The notes: generated from the sequence alone by a model not told the origin. DNA of 64,000 nt from Coprobacillus cateniformis (GCF_009767585.1 NZ_WSNW01000001.1:1270090-1334089); one strand, 5' to 3'. Shown: positions 15,895 to 24,386, counted from the first letter of the stretch. A program made the numbers and translations.

Positions 15895-16866
15895 ATGCCA
15901 ATAACTCAAAAAGAATTATTAGAAAAAGAATTTAAATCAGAGGGCGTAAACCTTTTCGGTGGGTTGCTTAAGCCAGGTTTGTATGTTTTAGCTGGAACAA
16001 GCAAAGTAGGAAAATCAATGGTTGCAACAACAATGGCAAATTGTGTAGCACAAGGTATTGATTTTTTTGGTAAATCTATGCCTAAAGGCAAAGTTATTTA
16101 TTTTGATAATGATAATTATGATTTTGAAACAAAGAATCGAATTATTTCGTTAAATCTTTCAGGAACAAATGAAATTCTATATGAGTTCAATGATTCTAAA
16201 TCTATATATGATATAAATGAAAGATTAAATCAAATAGTTGATATGGAAAAATATAAACTTATTATTATTGATTCGTATGTTGGATTGGATGAAGTTATCT
16301 CTTCTAATGATAGTTATTATGAAGTTTATCCTATTTTAAAGGAATTAAGAGATATTGTTGTTAAGAAAAATCTAATATGTATTCTTATTCATCATACAAA
16401 GAAAAATAAAGAAAGAATAGATCAGGATAATCTCATAGGGTCAAAAGCACTTTCTGGGGCTACGACAGGAACGTTGTTACTTTCCGTAAGAAATGAATTT
16501 GATACTCATGGAGAATTGAAACTCATATTAAGAAGTAATAAATCTATAATTAAGATCAAAAAAGATGAAAAAAATATTAATTGGATATTAGATACTGATG
16601 AATATTCAATAACTGAAGAAATACCAAAAAATATTCTTCTGTTGATTAATACAGTAGTAAGTTTAGAGAAACATGAACTTGTAGGAACTTGTCAAGAGAT
16701 TGTTCAAAAGACAAAGATGGAACTTAATCCTAATTATCTTACAAAGTATCTAAAACAAAATAAACCTTATTTAGATGAAAATCATATCACTTTTATTAAC
16801 GATAGAAATGGTCAAAAAAGAATAATTAAAATAGTCTATCATGAAAACGATAAAATGACAGGATGA
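15895..16866 (+). CDS. RepA-like RecA-fold ATPase (AAA_25)
   Basis: The 323-residue protein has Walker A GTSKVGKS near residue 37, a YFDNDN motif, Walker B (KLIIIDSYVGLDE) and LIHHTKKN, the pattern of plasmid RepA-type hexameric helicases and AAA_25 proteins. The C-terminal ~80 residues resemble a winged helix. In mobilizable elements such proteins help replicate the excised circle. It has its own strong ribosome site (aaaggag), follows the structured leader, and precedes the relaxase gene by about 190 bases that hold the oriT candidate. Confidence 0.8.
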   Translation: MPITQKELLEKEFKSEGVNLFGGLLKPGLYVLAGTSKVGKSMVATTMANCVAQGIDFFGKSMPKGKVIYFDNDNYDFETKNRIISLNLSGTNEILYEFNDSKSIYDINERLNQIVDMEKYKLIIIDSYVGLDEVISSNDSYYEVYPILKELRDIVVKKNLICILIHHTKKNKERIDQDNLIGSKALSGATTGTLLLSVRNEFDTHGELKLILRSNKSIIKIKKDEKNINWILDTDEYSITEEIPKNILLLINTVVSLEKHELVGTCQEIVQKTKMELNPNYLTKYLKQNKPYLDENHITFINDRNGQKRIIKIVYHENDKMTG

Positions 16867-16962
16867 CAGATGAAATCCCTATAGAAGTCAACTGTCACAC
16901 TGTCACAAAACAAGAACATTGAAAATTTAATATAAAGCCTATCGGCAATCTTTAAAAAGAGA

Positions 16963-17030
16963 GACCAAAAAATTGGTCTAGCAAGTTATACCAAAAAGCT
17001 AAAGCCTTTTGGAAACTTGCCCTGCCGGGA
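16963..17030 (+). other. candidate oriT with nested hairpins upstream of the MobV gene
   Basis: A 40-nt hairpin spans 16981-17020: outer arms gcaagtt/aacttgc and inner arms ccaaaaagc/gccttttgg around a taaa loop. A second hairpin (gaccaa/ttggtc, 16963-16978) precedes it. MobV relaxases nick next to such stems just ahead of their own gene; the tract cttgccctgccggg after the stem could hold the nick. No known oriT was matched; this is position- and structure-based. Confidence 0.5.
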
Positions 17031-17052
17031 GCTTTTTGAAAGGATGAAAAGT

Positions 17053-18294
17053 ATGGCACATGCACAAAAAGTCAAACGTACAGGTGTCATCGGCTTGGTC
17101 ATTCACTGTGAGCGTAGAGAAGGGTGCGAACTTTCAAACAAAGATATAGATATAAGTCGTACGCATCTCAACTATAATCTTGCTGAGACAATTCAACCGA
17201 TGAAGCCTGAAATATTCATAAAGAAAAGAATAGATGAAGTTAAACATATCAAACGTGATGATATTGTTTATCTTGTTGATTGGATAGTAACTTTACCAAA
17301 AGATGTACTTGCTGATGATCAAGAAAGATTCTTTGAATACACATATGATTTTCTAAGAGACAAATATGGTATTCAAAATATTGTAAGTGCGTGGGTACAC
17401 AATGATGAAGCAACACCACACATTCATTTCTCATTTATACCAGTTGTAGAAATTGATGGAATTGAGAGGTTGAAATGTAAGGACATTTTGACAAAGAAAG
17501 AACTCAAGCGATTTCATCCTGATTTAGGAGCTTATCTTGAAAATAGATTGGGTTATATGCCAGCTATCCAAAACGATGCCACAATCAACGGAAATCGCAC
17601 AATAAAAGAACTCAAAAATCAAGAAGATTTGAGTTTAAAGAAAAGTTTAAAGAATGTTTATGATCATATTGAAGCAAGTAAGAATATCATTGTAGAATCG
17701 AATAAAATCAACTATGAAACTACAAATATTTTTGAAAAAACAAAGTCTTTAAAGAAAAGTCATCAGGTTATTGATGAATTAAAAAATACAAATAAACAAT
17801 TACAATCTGATGTTCGAACTTTATCTCATTTAACACTAACACAAAAGAAAGAAATTGATTCATATAGACAGATGCCTTTAGCAAAGCAATTAAAAGAAAA
17901 AAATCAAGTAATCAATAATTTGTATGATTCTATTTTCTCGTTAGAAAAACAGATTAAAGATCAAGAATATGATTTTTCTTGCTTAAGAAATAATTATGAT
18001 AGATTAGAGAATAAAACAGAAAAACTCAAAAATCAAATATTTATTCACGAATCTTTTCTTTCTCTTATTGGTTTAGATAAAGTATTTAATGAATTTAAAA
18101 GTATATTTACTAGAAATGATTATTCTATAAATATTGATATTCTCAAAGATATATGTTTTAAAACCATTAAAAAATCAGCAATGATGTTCAAAACATTAAA
18201 AGAACGCATTAACTTTTTAAGTCAACAAAATATATCAAATGAAGATGTTTTTCTAAAAAAAGAACAACATTCATATAAAGATATTTCAAGATAG
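17053..18294 (+). CDS. mob: MobV-family relaxase (Mob/Pre)
   Basis: I start at ATG 17053, preceded by aaagga; the frame runs 12 codons further up without support and into the oriT candidate. The 413-residue protein carries the MobV metal-binding motif HNDEATPHIHF at residues 116-126 and an N-terminal basic domain (KVKRTGVIGLVIHCERREG). It nicks oriT and leads the strand into a recipient cell. The C-terminal half (from ~200) is a long lysine- and asparagine-rich coiled coil, common in Mob/Pre proteins. Without a coupling protein here, a helper ICE is required. Confidence 0.9.
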   Translation: MAHAQKVKRTGVIGLVIHCERREGCELSNKDIDISRTHLNYNLAETIQPMKPEIFIKKRIDEVKHIKRDDIVYLVDWIVTLPKDVLADDQERFFEYTYDFLRDKYGIQNIVSAWVHNDEATPHIHFSFIPVVEIDGIERLKCKDILTKKELKRFHPDLGAYLENRLGYMPAIQNDATINGNRTIKELKNQEDLSLKKSLKNVYDHIEASKNIIVESNKINYETTNIFEKTKSLKKSHQVIDELKNTNKQLQSDVRTLSHLTLTQKKEIDSYRQMPLAKQLKEKNQVINNLYDSIFSLEKQIKDQEYDFSCLRNNYDRLENKTEKLKNQIFIHESFLSLIGLDKVFNEFKSIFTRNDYSINIDILKDICFKTIKKSAMMFKTLKERINFLSQQNISNEDVFLKKEQHSYKDISR

Positions 18295-18306
18295 GAGGGA
18301 TATTAT

Positions 18307-18591
18307 ATGGAAGAATTAAAAATGCTAACAAGAGAAGAAGTAGCTGAGTTACTTCATGTGCATGTAAATACAATATCCATGTTACGTGAAGTAGGGATAA
18401 TAGATGGTATTAAAATTGGGAAAAATTATATGTTCTCCCAAAAAGTCATTCGAACTTTCCAAGATGATTATATTGGTTTAGATGTTAGTAATAAAAATAA
18501 AGCTATGATAAGTAAACAGACTGTCGAAAAACGAAAGAAAGATGATGTTAATAAAATAAATTATCATAATGCTATTGTGGGAGCAGTGTAA
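18307..18591 (+). CDS. xis: excisionase-like helix-turn-helix protein
   Basis: The 94-residue protein has an N-terminal MerR/excisionase-type winged helix (LTREEVAELLHVHVNTISMLR) followed by a basic tail. It is preceded by a good ribosome site (aggaggga) and its stop overlaps the start of the integrase (TAATG at 18591), so both are translated together. Position directly ahead of a Tn916-type integrase is standard for Xis, which bends DNA and directs the integrase towards excision. Confidence 0.8.
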   Translation: MEELKMLTREEVAELLHVHVNTISMLREVGIIDGIKIGKNYMFSQKVIRTFQDDYIGLDVSNKNKAMISKQTVEKRKKDDVNKINYHNAIVGAV

Positions 18592-19691
18592 TGGCTCAAC
18601 AGAAGGAAAGTAATGGAACATGGTCTTTTTACGGAAAACTGCCAAAAGATGAAAATGGAATAAGAAAGAATTACAAACGCAGAGGCTTTAAAAGCAAGAA
18701 AGCTGCAAAATTAGCAGAGGCAGAGTTTTTAAAACAATATAATCATATTTCGCCAACTCGTTTGAAATTAGATGATTTGATTGTGGAGTATCATAAGGAT
18801 GCTCCTAATCATATTAAATTATCTACTATTAAAGCCTATAAAAGATTTGAGAAATATGTTATATCTCCTAGCTTTGGTAATCGTTATATTGACGATATTA
18901 CAACTTTAGAAATTACACGTTGGATCAATGAAATTTTACAAAATGGATATAATGATAGAGCTTATGGAGAGTCATCAACTCGTAATATTTTATTACACCT
19001 CTCAGGATTATTCACTTATGCAGTTGATCATGATTGGTTACAAAAGAATCCATGTCATAAAGTTAAACCACCTAAAGACCCAAATAAGATAATAAAAAAG
19101 CAGTCTTGTGAAGAAAACTTTTGGGAAATAGAACAATATCACAAATTTATCAATACAGTTGAAGATGAATATAAAAGGGATATCTACGAATTTATGTTTC
19201 TTACTGGTTTACGTATTGGTGAATTTTGTGCTTTGCAATGGAGAGATGTTGATCTTATTAATAATAAACTAAGGATATCTAAATCCTTAAGTGCAATTAC
19301 ATCAAGAATAACATCACCTAAGACTCCACGTTCAAATAGAACGATTCAACTGCCAAATAGACTAGTGGAAAAATTAAAAAAGAGATATATTATTGTTTCT
19401 CAGTTAGAAGGGTTTAATGAGGATTACTATTTGTATAAAGATCAAACTTATATCTCTATAGCTACACTTAGAAGATGGTTTAATGAAGATGTAGAAAAAT
19501 CTGGAGTTAAAAGAATAACAGTGCATGGGCTACGACATTCTCATGCAAGTTATTTGTTATCAAATCCAGTAATATCTGAATTGCTCATAGCCGAAAGATT
19601 AGGTCATAGTGTAGAAATGTTGCGAAATACGTATGCTCATATTTATGAAAAAAGTCGTAAGAATTTAATTGAATATATCGATCAGTTATAA
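18591..19691 (+). CDS. int: tyrosine integrase (Tn916-like) targeting lysS
   Basis: The 366-residue enzyme has an arm-binding N-terminal domain (SFYGKLPKDENGIRKNYKRRGFKSKKAAKLAEAEF), a core-binding domain (LDDLIVEYHK...), and the catalytic domain with R208 in TGLRIGEFCALQW, HGLRHSHASYLL (H312, R315), LGHS and the nucleophile Tyr in NTYAHIY. It should recombine the 24-bp core at 12730 and 22719. Its last codons are followed by a 15-bp bidirectional terminator shared with the convergent methyltransferase gene. Confidence 0.93.
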   Translation: MAQQKESNGTWSFYGKLPKDENGIRKNYKRRGFKSKKAAKLAEAEFLKQYNHISPTRLKLDDLIVEYHKDAPNHIKLSTIKAYKRFEKYVISPSFGNRYIDDITTLEITRWINEILQNGYNDRAYGESSTRNILLHLSGLFTYAVDHDWLQKNPCHKVKPPKDPNKIIKKQSCEENFWEIEQYHKFINTVEDEYKRDIYEFMFLTGLRIGEFCALQWRDVDLINNKLRISKSLSAITSRITSPKTPRSNRTIQLPNRLVEKLKKRYIIVSQLEGFNEDYYLYKDQTYISIATLRRWFNEDVEKSGVKRITVHGLRHSHASYLLSNPVISELLIAERLGHSVEMLRNTYAHIYEKSRKNLIEYIDQL

Positions 19692-19695
19692 TGTA

Positions 19696-19740
19696 AAAAA
19701 GCATATTAAATAGTAGATTATTACTTTTAATATGCTTTTT
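19696..19740. terminator. bidirectional terminator between int and the methyltransferase
   Basis: A perfect 15-bp inverted repeat (19696-19710 with 19726-19740) with A- and T-runs on its flanks ends both the plus-strand integrase operon and the minus-strand methyltransferase operon. Confidence 0.85.
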
Positions 19741-19748
19741 CTTTATTA

Positions 19749-20567
19749 TCAAAAATCAATAATTAAATTATCTCTATAAAACATTATTTCGTTTCCTATT
19801 TTCTTATGTTGAACAGTATAAGATAACTCATATTCTTTGCCTTTACAAAATGAATACATATCTATTATTTCATCTACACAATCATATGTTAATACCCATG
19901 GAACTGAAAGTTTTTTAATTCTTTTAGAAATCCTTTTATGGCCTGTAGGAGTAAACGAGTTCTCGTATAATTCTGCACCTTTATTATAATATGGAGGATC
20001 TATAAATAAAAACGAATCAGGCTTAAACTTTCTTTTTAAAAAGATCATTGCATCTTGATTATATATTTTGATTTTTTTTCTTTCGCTATAGATTTTTTCT
20101 ATTCTTTTTATTAAATCTTCTTTGTTAAATCTGCAATCAATTAAATATTTAGAATTTTGATTTTTTCCACCGATAGGTCCACCTTTAATAATGCCAGATC
20201 TATTTGTCCTATTTAAATAAAAAGTAGCAAATCCTAACTTTAATAAATCTTTTTTTTCATTGACATATATTTCTTTTTGTTTTTCTCGCTCTTTTAACGA
20301 AACATCTACATTCTTAATCATTTCAATAAATTCTGGAGCGTGATTTAAGATAGAATACCAAAATGCATATATGGCCAAATCATAATCATTTAAAATTATT
20401 TTTTTTACTTGTCCTTTAAATAGTAGATTTAAAGCCAAGTTTGCTCCTCCTGCAAATGGTTCAATATACGTACATCCTATTAAATTATTTTCCTTAAGTA
20501 TTTTCACAGTTTGATTATACATTTTTCCCTTTCCACCAGGATAACGCAAAGGAGAAAAATTAGCCAT
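19749..20567 (-). CDS. D12-class N6-adenine DNA methyltransferase (Dam-like)
   Basis: The 272-residue enzyme has the D12 order of motifs: PLRYPGGKGK at residue 6, the SAM-binding YIEPFAGGAN around 35, LNDYD, and the catalytic FIDPPYY near 190, all intact. It methylates adenine in a short DNA site. It begins 20 bases after the stop of the OLD-like ATPase gene with a strong Shine-Dalgarno (aggagggg), so the two form an operon. No classical restriction endonuclease is adjacent; the ATPase/TOPRIM partner could be the cutting arm, with this enzyme protecting the host. Confidence 0.9.
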   Translation of the reverse strand: MANFSPLRYPGGKGKMYNQTVKILKENNLIGCTYIEPFAGGANLALNLLFKGQVKKIILNDYDLAIYAFWYSILNHAPEFIEMIKNVDVSLKEREKQKEIYVNEKKDLLKLGFATFYLNRTNRSGIIKGGPIGGKNQNSKYLIDCRFNKEDLIKRIEKIYSERKKIKIYNQDAMIFLKRKFKPDSFLFIDPPYYNKGAELYENSFTPTGHKRISKRIKKLSVPWVLTYDCVDEIIDMYSFCKGKEYELSYTVQHKKIGNEIMFYRDNLIIDF

Positions 20568-20587
20568 ACATACCCCTCCTTTTTAGT

Positions 20588-22264
20588 TTATTCAATAGGC
20601 AAGTTTAAATTATCATAATTAAATTTATCAGCTAAATAATTGTAGCTATCAATAAATTGATTAATGAATTGATTTGCATTCTCTATATTATAATTAAGCC
20701 AAAATTTAAATAAAATATTTACATCTTTCACTATATTCTCAATATATTTGAACCATTGCTTATATTCTAATGATTGATATTTATCAAGCGGAAAATCCCT
20801 AAAACATGTGTCATAATCCATCTGTATTCCTTCTAATTCATTTTCAAAATGGGAATAGACTGTTGGATCTTTTAACAAGTCAAACATACCTCTTTCAACA
20901 TCATCAGGTAAAAGAATAATATTATTACTTTGAACTATTATTTGTTTTTGACTATTACTAGCCTTGACTAACACATCATGATCTAATATAATCACACTAT
21001 TCAAGAATTCTGGTATTTTTTTGGAATATAACTGAAGATAATTAGTATATCCTAAATCGACATCAATAATATTCAAATAATTATTAATATTAACTTTTAA
21101 ATAGTTTTTTAATAAAAACTCTAAAAAACTTTTTGCTCTCTCATCTTCGACATAGACATGCAAATCCTGACTAATTAATGTTGGTTCTAAATTAATATCA
21201 TTTAAAATCTTTTTAAGTTCTTTTACACTTCTTATGTTTTCACATTTCACTTTTCTTACAATAGCTCCTTCAAGATTCTTTTTATAATCTGGTTTTAGAT
21301 ATACAATCTCACTATTGTAATTATAGTCAGGGATATTAGTATTTATTCCCCTTTGCTGTGCATCTTTCTTTTCTTGTTTTTGTAAAAGACCAACTTTTTC
21401 AAGAATCAAAGGAGAATGTGTTGTAAATACTATTTGAATTTTTAATTCTTTAGCACTTTGATACAGATACTCAATTAACTTAATTTGCGAATAGCCATAT
21501 AAAGTTGCATCTAATTCATCAATTAATAACATTCCACCTTTATAGTTAGTACCAAATTGATTTTTTAATCTCTTAAACGATAATACTGCTAAAATAATTT
21601 TACCTATATTACTTTCACCCGCAGAATTTGTAAAAACATCATGAACATCGTCATTTATACCAACAAAATTTTTCTTAGTATCTGCTTTTTCCATTACAGC
21701 ATTTGCATTATTTTGTGATTGAATTGATAAAATTTTTCTATAATTTTCAATAAAATAATCATTTTCTTCTATAGATAATTTAATATCTATAGATTTAGTT
21801 TTACCTGATTCTCCTATTGGAAACAATCTAGAAAGACTTAAAAAATACACAGGAAGTTGTACATATCCTGAACCTTTCGATTTACTCTCTGCATTCCAAA
21901 ATCTAATAGCATTAGGATTGGATTTTAATGGTCTAGGAATGCTTTTTAACTCCAATTTATTATTATTATAATAGTTGTTATTATAAAAATTTAATGTCCA
22001 ATTATGCATTCCAGCTAAATCAAATGTTTGTGACAACTTAAATTTATCTTTGAATTGTGATCTAAAATTATAGCCATCAATAGTTTGACATCCATATAAT
22101 GGATGATCTTTTTGAGATATAGTAAATGGTTGCCCAATCATCCCTAATAGAGTTGTTTTTTGTGTTGCATTTTTTCCGGCAAGTGCAGTTATATATTTGC
22201 CCATTTTAAATGATTGATTATCGAATGATCTAAATTTATTAATTTCAACACTTTTTACTATCAT
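20588..22264 (-). CDS. OLD-like AAA ATPase with TOPRIM-type C-terminal domain (putative defence nuclease)
   Basis: The 558-residue protein has an ABC/SMC-type head: VEINKFRSF at the N-terminus, a variant Walker A GKNATQKTT (Gln replaces the usual last Gly), the signature NSAGESNIGKI, Walker B GMLLIDELDATL and the H-loop IVFTTHSPLIL. After ~residue 350 comes a TOPRIM-like domain: VYVEDERAKSFLEFLL (Glu), NIIDVDLG, and VIILDHD (DxD), then a helical end. This is the plan of OLD-family ATP-dependent nucleases such as GajA. It leads a two-gene operon with an adenine methyltransferase, so I infer an anti-phage role. Confidence 0.8.
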   Translation of the reverse strand: MIVKSVEINKFRSFDNQSFKMGKYITALAGKNATQKTTLLGMIGQPFTISQKDHPLYGCQTIDGYNFRSQFKDKFKLSQTFDLAGMHNWTLNFYNNNYYNNNKLELKSIPRPLKSNPNAIRFWNAESKSKGSGYVQLPVYFLSLSRLFPIGESGKTKSIDIKLSIEENDYFIENYRKILSIQSQNNANAVMEKADTKKNFVGINDDVHDVFTNSAGESNIGKIILAVLSFKRLKNQFGTNYKGGMLLIDELDATLYGYSQIKLIEYLYQSAKELKIQIVFTTHSPLILEKVGLLQKQEKKDAQQRGINTNIPDYNYNSEIVYLKPDYKKNLEGAIVRKVKCENIRSVKELKKILNDINLEPTLISQDLHVYVEDERAKSFLEFLLKNYLKVNINNYLNIIDVDLGYTNYLQLYSKKIPEFLNSVIILDHDVLVKASNSQKQIIVQSNNIILLPDDVERGMFDLLKDPTVYSHFENELEGIQMDYDTCFRDFPLDKYQSLEYKQWFKYIENIVKDVNILFKFWLNYNIENANQFINQFIDSYNYLADKFNYDNLNLPIE

Positions 22265-22414
22265 CTTACTTATCTCCTATCCATACAAAATGTAATTATA
22301 TTATACATTTTACTAAATAAAATGTCATTAGTAACTTATAATATCAAAACAACTAAATTGCTAAACGGTTTATTGAAATTTATAATATATCTCAATACCA
22401 TTCCTTTAATATGA

Positions 22415-22433
22415 TGTATGCCAGTTGTATGCC
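22415..22433. repeat. paired tgtatgcc motifs, right end of the IME
   Basis: Identical 8-mers at 22415-22422 and 22426-22433 mirror the pair at the left end, with 11-base instead of 12-base periodicity. They lie in the 320-base non-coding stretch between the ATPase gene and lysS, about 290 bases from the right core site. Confidence 0.5.
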
Positions 22434-22466
22434 ACTTACCATAAAAATAACTTTCATTATAACAAA

Positions 22467-22533
22467 AAAAGCATAACAATAAACTAGATATCATTCCACT
22501 TATAAAAGAGATTATGGTTTAAGTTATGCTTTT
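22467..22533 (-). terminator. terminator downstream of lysS
   Basis: An 11-bp stem (aaaagcataac 22467-22477 with gttatgctttt 22523-22533) encloses a 45-nt loop; on the minus strand the second arm runs into seven T. It ends lysS transcription and lies within the IME, so the element brought a terminator along with the gene tail. Confidence 0.6.
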
Positions 22534-22585
22534 AATTTTTATTATTCATTTGACTTAGATAATTCAAATTATCTTGATTTCATCA

Positions 22586-24076
22586 CTATTTATTTCTTGG
22601 TTTCATCTGAGGGAATAAGATAACTTCTTGGATAGATTCTTGACCAGTTAATAACATCACAAGTCTATCAATACCCATACCCATTCCACCTGTTGGTGGC
22701 AATCCATATTCCAATGCTTCTACATAATCTAAATCCATTTCATTGGCTTCATCATTACCTAATTCTTTTTCTTTTAACTGATTAGAGAATCTTTCATATT
22801 GATCAATAGGATCATTTAATTCTGTAAATGCATTTGCATATTCATTTCCACAAATGAATAATTCAAAACGTTGTGTAAAACGTGGATCTTCTAAATTCTT
22901 CTTAGCAAGTGGAGAAATTTCAATTGGATGACCATACACAAAAGTAGGTTCAACAATTGTCTCTTCTACATATTCCTCAAAGAAAGCATTAATAATATGA
23001 CCATAACCAAAATGATTTTCAACTTCAATATGTCTTTCTTCAGCTAAAGCTTTTGCTTCTTCAAAAGTCATATCACTCGCAAAGTCAATGCCAGTTTGTT
23101 CCTTAATAGCATCTGTCATAGAAATACGTTTAAATCCAGGTGCTAAAGAAATCTTGTTTCCTTTATACTCTAAATCATATGTACCACAAACACTCATTGC
23201 AGCATTAGAAATAATACCTTCAGTTAAATCCATCATTCCTTCTAAATCACTGAATGCTTTATACACTTCAATTGTTGTAAATTCAGGATTATGAGTTCTA
23301 TCCATTCCTTCATTTCTAAATAAACGTCCAATTTCATAAACAGCATCCATTCCACCAACAATTAATCTTTTTAATGATAATTCAGTTGCAATTCTTAAAT
23401 AGAAATTCATATCTAAAGCATTATGATGAGTAGTAAATGGTCTTGCAGCCGCTCCTCCTAAAATAGGATTCAAGACTGGAGTTTCCACTTCAACATAACC
23501 TTGACTATCTAAGAAATTTTGAATTGAACGAATAATCTTAGGTCTTGCAAAAGCAATCTTTCTTGATTCCTCATTCATAATTAAATCTACATATCTTCTT
23601 CTATATCTTTCTTCAACATCACTTAAACCATGATATTTCTCAGGTAAAGGACGTAATGCTTTTGTTAAATGAATAAACTTTGCTACTTTGACTGATAATT
23701 CACCAGTGTTTGTTACAAATACAGTTCCCTCTATACCAACAATATCACCAATATCACTCTTAATTAAAACTTCATATTCATCTTCACCAATAACATCTTT
23801 TCTGACATAAATTTGAATTTGTCCATCTCTATCTTGAATATGCATAAAGCAGACTTTTCCTTTACGACGTTTTGTCATAATTCTTCCTGCAATTTTAACA
23901 GGGACTGCCATTTCTTCTAATTCTTCATGTGTTTTACCAGCAAATTCCTCTTTAATCTGTTTTGAAAAATGTGTAACATCGAATCTTTGTCCAAAAGGAT
24001 CAATTCCTCTTTCTCTTAAAAAATCTAACTTTTCTCTTCTGACTAACTCTTGTTCACTAAACTGTCTTTCTTCCAT
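22586..24076 (-). CDS. lysS: lysyl-tRNA synthetase, class II (host 5' part, IME-supplied 3' end)
   Basis: ATG 24076 is preceded by aaggag; the frame upstream of it runs through the T-box terminator and is not coding. The 496-residue enzyme has an OB-fold anticodon-binding domain (residues ~60-150), motif 2 (FRNEGMDRTHNPEFT) and motif 3 (GMGMGIDRLVMLL). It charges tRNA-Lys. The last ~45 codons, beyond the 24-bp attachment core at residues 446-453, lie on the IME side of the core, so they came with that element if integration followed the usual scheme. Compared with the ICE fragment this tail stops soon after VILFPQMK, without a tRNA-binding extension. Confidence 0.95.
   Translation of the reverse strand: MEERQFSEQELVRREKLDFLRERGIDPFGQRFDVTHFSKQIKEEFAGKTHEELEEMAVPVKIAGRIMTKRRKGKVCFMHIQDRDGQIQIYVRKDVIGEDEYEVLIKSDIGDIVGIEGTVFVTNTGELSVKVAKFIHLTKALRPLPEKYHGLSDVEERYRRRYVDLIMNEESRKIAFARPKIIRSIQNFLDSQGYVEVETPVLNPILGGAAARPFTTHHNALDMNFYLRIATELSLKRLIVGGMDAVYEIGRLFRNEGMDRTHNPEFTTIEVYKAFSDLEGMMDLTEGIISNAAMSVCGTYDLEYKGNKISLAPGFKRISMTDAIKEQTGIDFASDMTFEEAKALAEERHIEVENHFGYGHIINAFFEEYVEETIVEPTFVYGHPIEISPLAKKNLEDPRFTQRFELFICGNEYANAFTELNDPIDQYERFSNQLKEKELGNDEANEMDLDYVEALEYGLPPTGGMGMGIDRLVMLLTGQESIQEVILFPQMKPRNK
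22719..22742. other. attachment site core, right copy inside lysS
   Basis: The sequence is identical to 12730-12753 over 24 bases and lies within the lysS reading frame at residues 446-453. The ATG for Met447 (22738-22736) has the same phase as ATG 12749 in the other copy, so recombination keeps the frame. Confidence 0.85.
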
Positions 24077-24096
24077 TGTCTTCTCCTTTTCCAAAT

Positions 24097-24351
24097 AAAA
24101 AAACTCCCATCCATAAGGGACGAGAGTCATCGTGTTACCACCCTAATTCGTCATTATATCACTATAACAACCTTTTCAACTCCTATCAGAGTCTAGCCTG
24201 TAACGCGGCACACGTTATTTTATCACTTTTGATCCAAAATACGGCTCCTAGTCTTTATTCATTGTTTTTGTTATCATCCATTTCCACCAGCAGGACTCTC
24301 TATTCATACATTTTAACAATTACTTCTCTATTCATAGCCTTTTTCTATACA
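24097..24351 (-). promoter_or_regulatory. T-box riboswitch of lysS
   Basis: Read on the minus strand, the leader has gagagtcctgctggtgg-type stem I sequence near 24280-24300, then the T-box core gggtggtaacacg (about 24131-24143), and a terminator (actctcgtcc paired with ggatgggagt) followed by a T-run at 24097-24103. Uncharged tRNA-Lys should stabilise the antiterminator and switch lysS on. The specifier codon could not be assigned with certainty. Confidence 0.85.
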
Positions 24352-24357
24352 CTTTGT

Positions 24358-24386
24358 ATTATATAAATAAACCAAGTCCTTGTCAA
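24358..24386 (-). promoter_or_regulatory. sigma-A promoter of the lysS T-box leader
   Basis: Minus-strand TTGACA (24386-24381) and TATAAT (24363-24358) are separated by exactly 17 bases, matching the consensus fully and placing the transcription start near 24350, at the head of the T-box. Confidence 0.85.

Larger units (their letters stand above)
12730..22742. mobile_element. integrative mobilizable element (about 10 kb) in lysS
   Basis: The element is bracketed by the 24-bp direct repeat and has matching pairs of tgtatgcc motifs near both ends. It contains integrase, excisionase, MobV relaxase, RepA-like ATPase and an oriT candidate but no secretion genes, so it must borrow a conjugation machine, perhaps that of the adjacent ICE. 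Cargo is a GNAT enzyme, a WYL regulator, a broken nuclease with an XRE regulator, and an adenine methyltransferase/OLD-like ATPase pair. Its right tip carries the present 3' end of lysS, so the essential gene remains whole. Confidence 0.85.

Noticed and set aside
24077..24130. Longer lysS start at 24130
   Set aside because: The extra codons run through the T-box terminator stem; the ATG at 24076 has the ribosome site.
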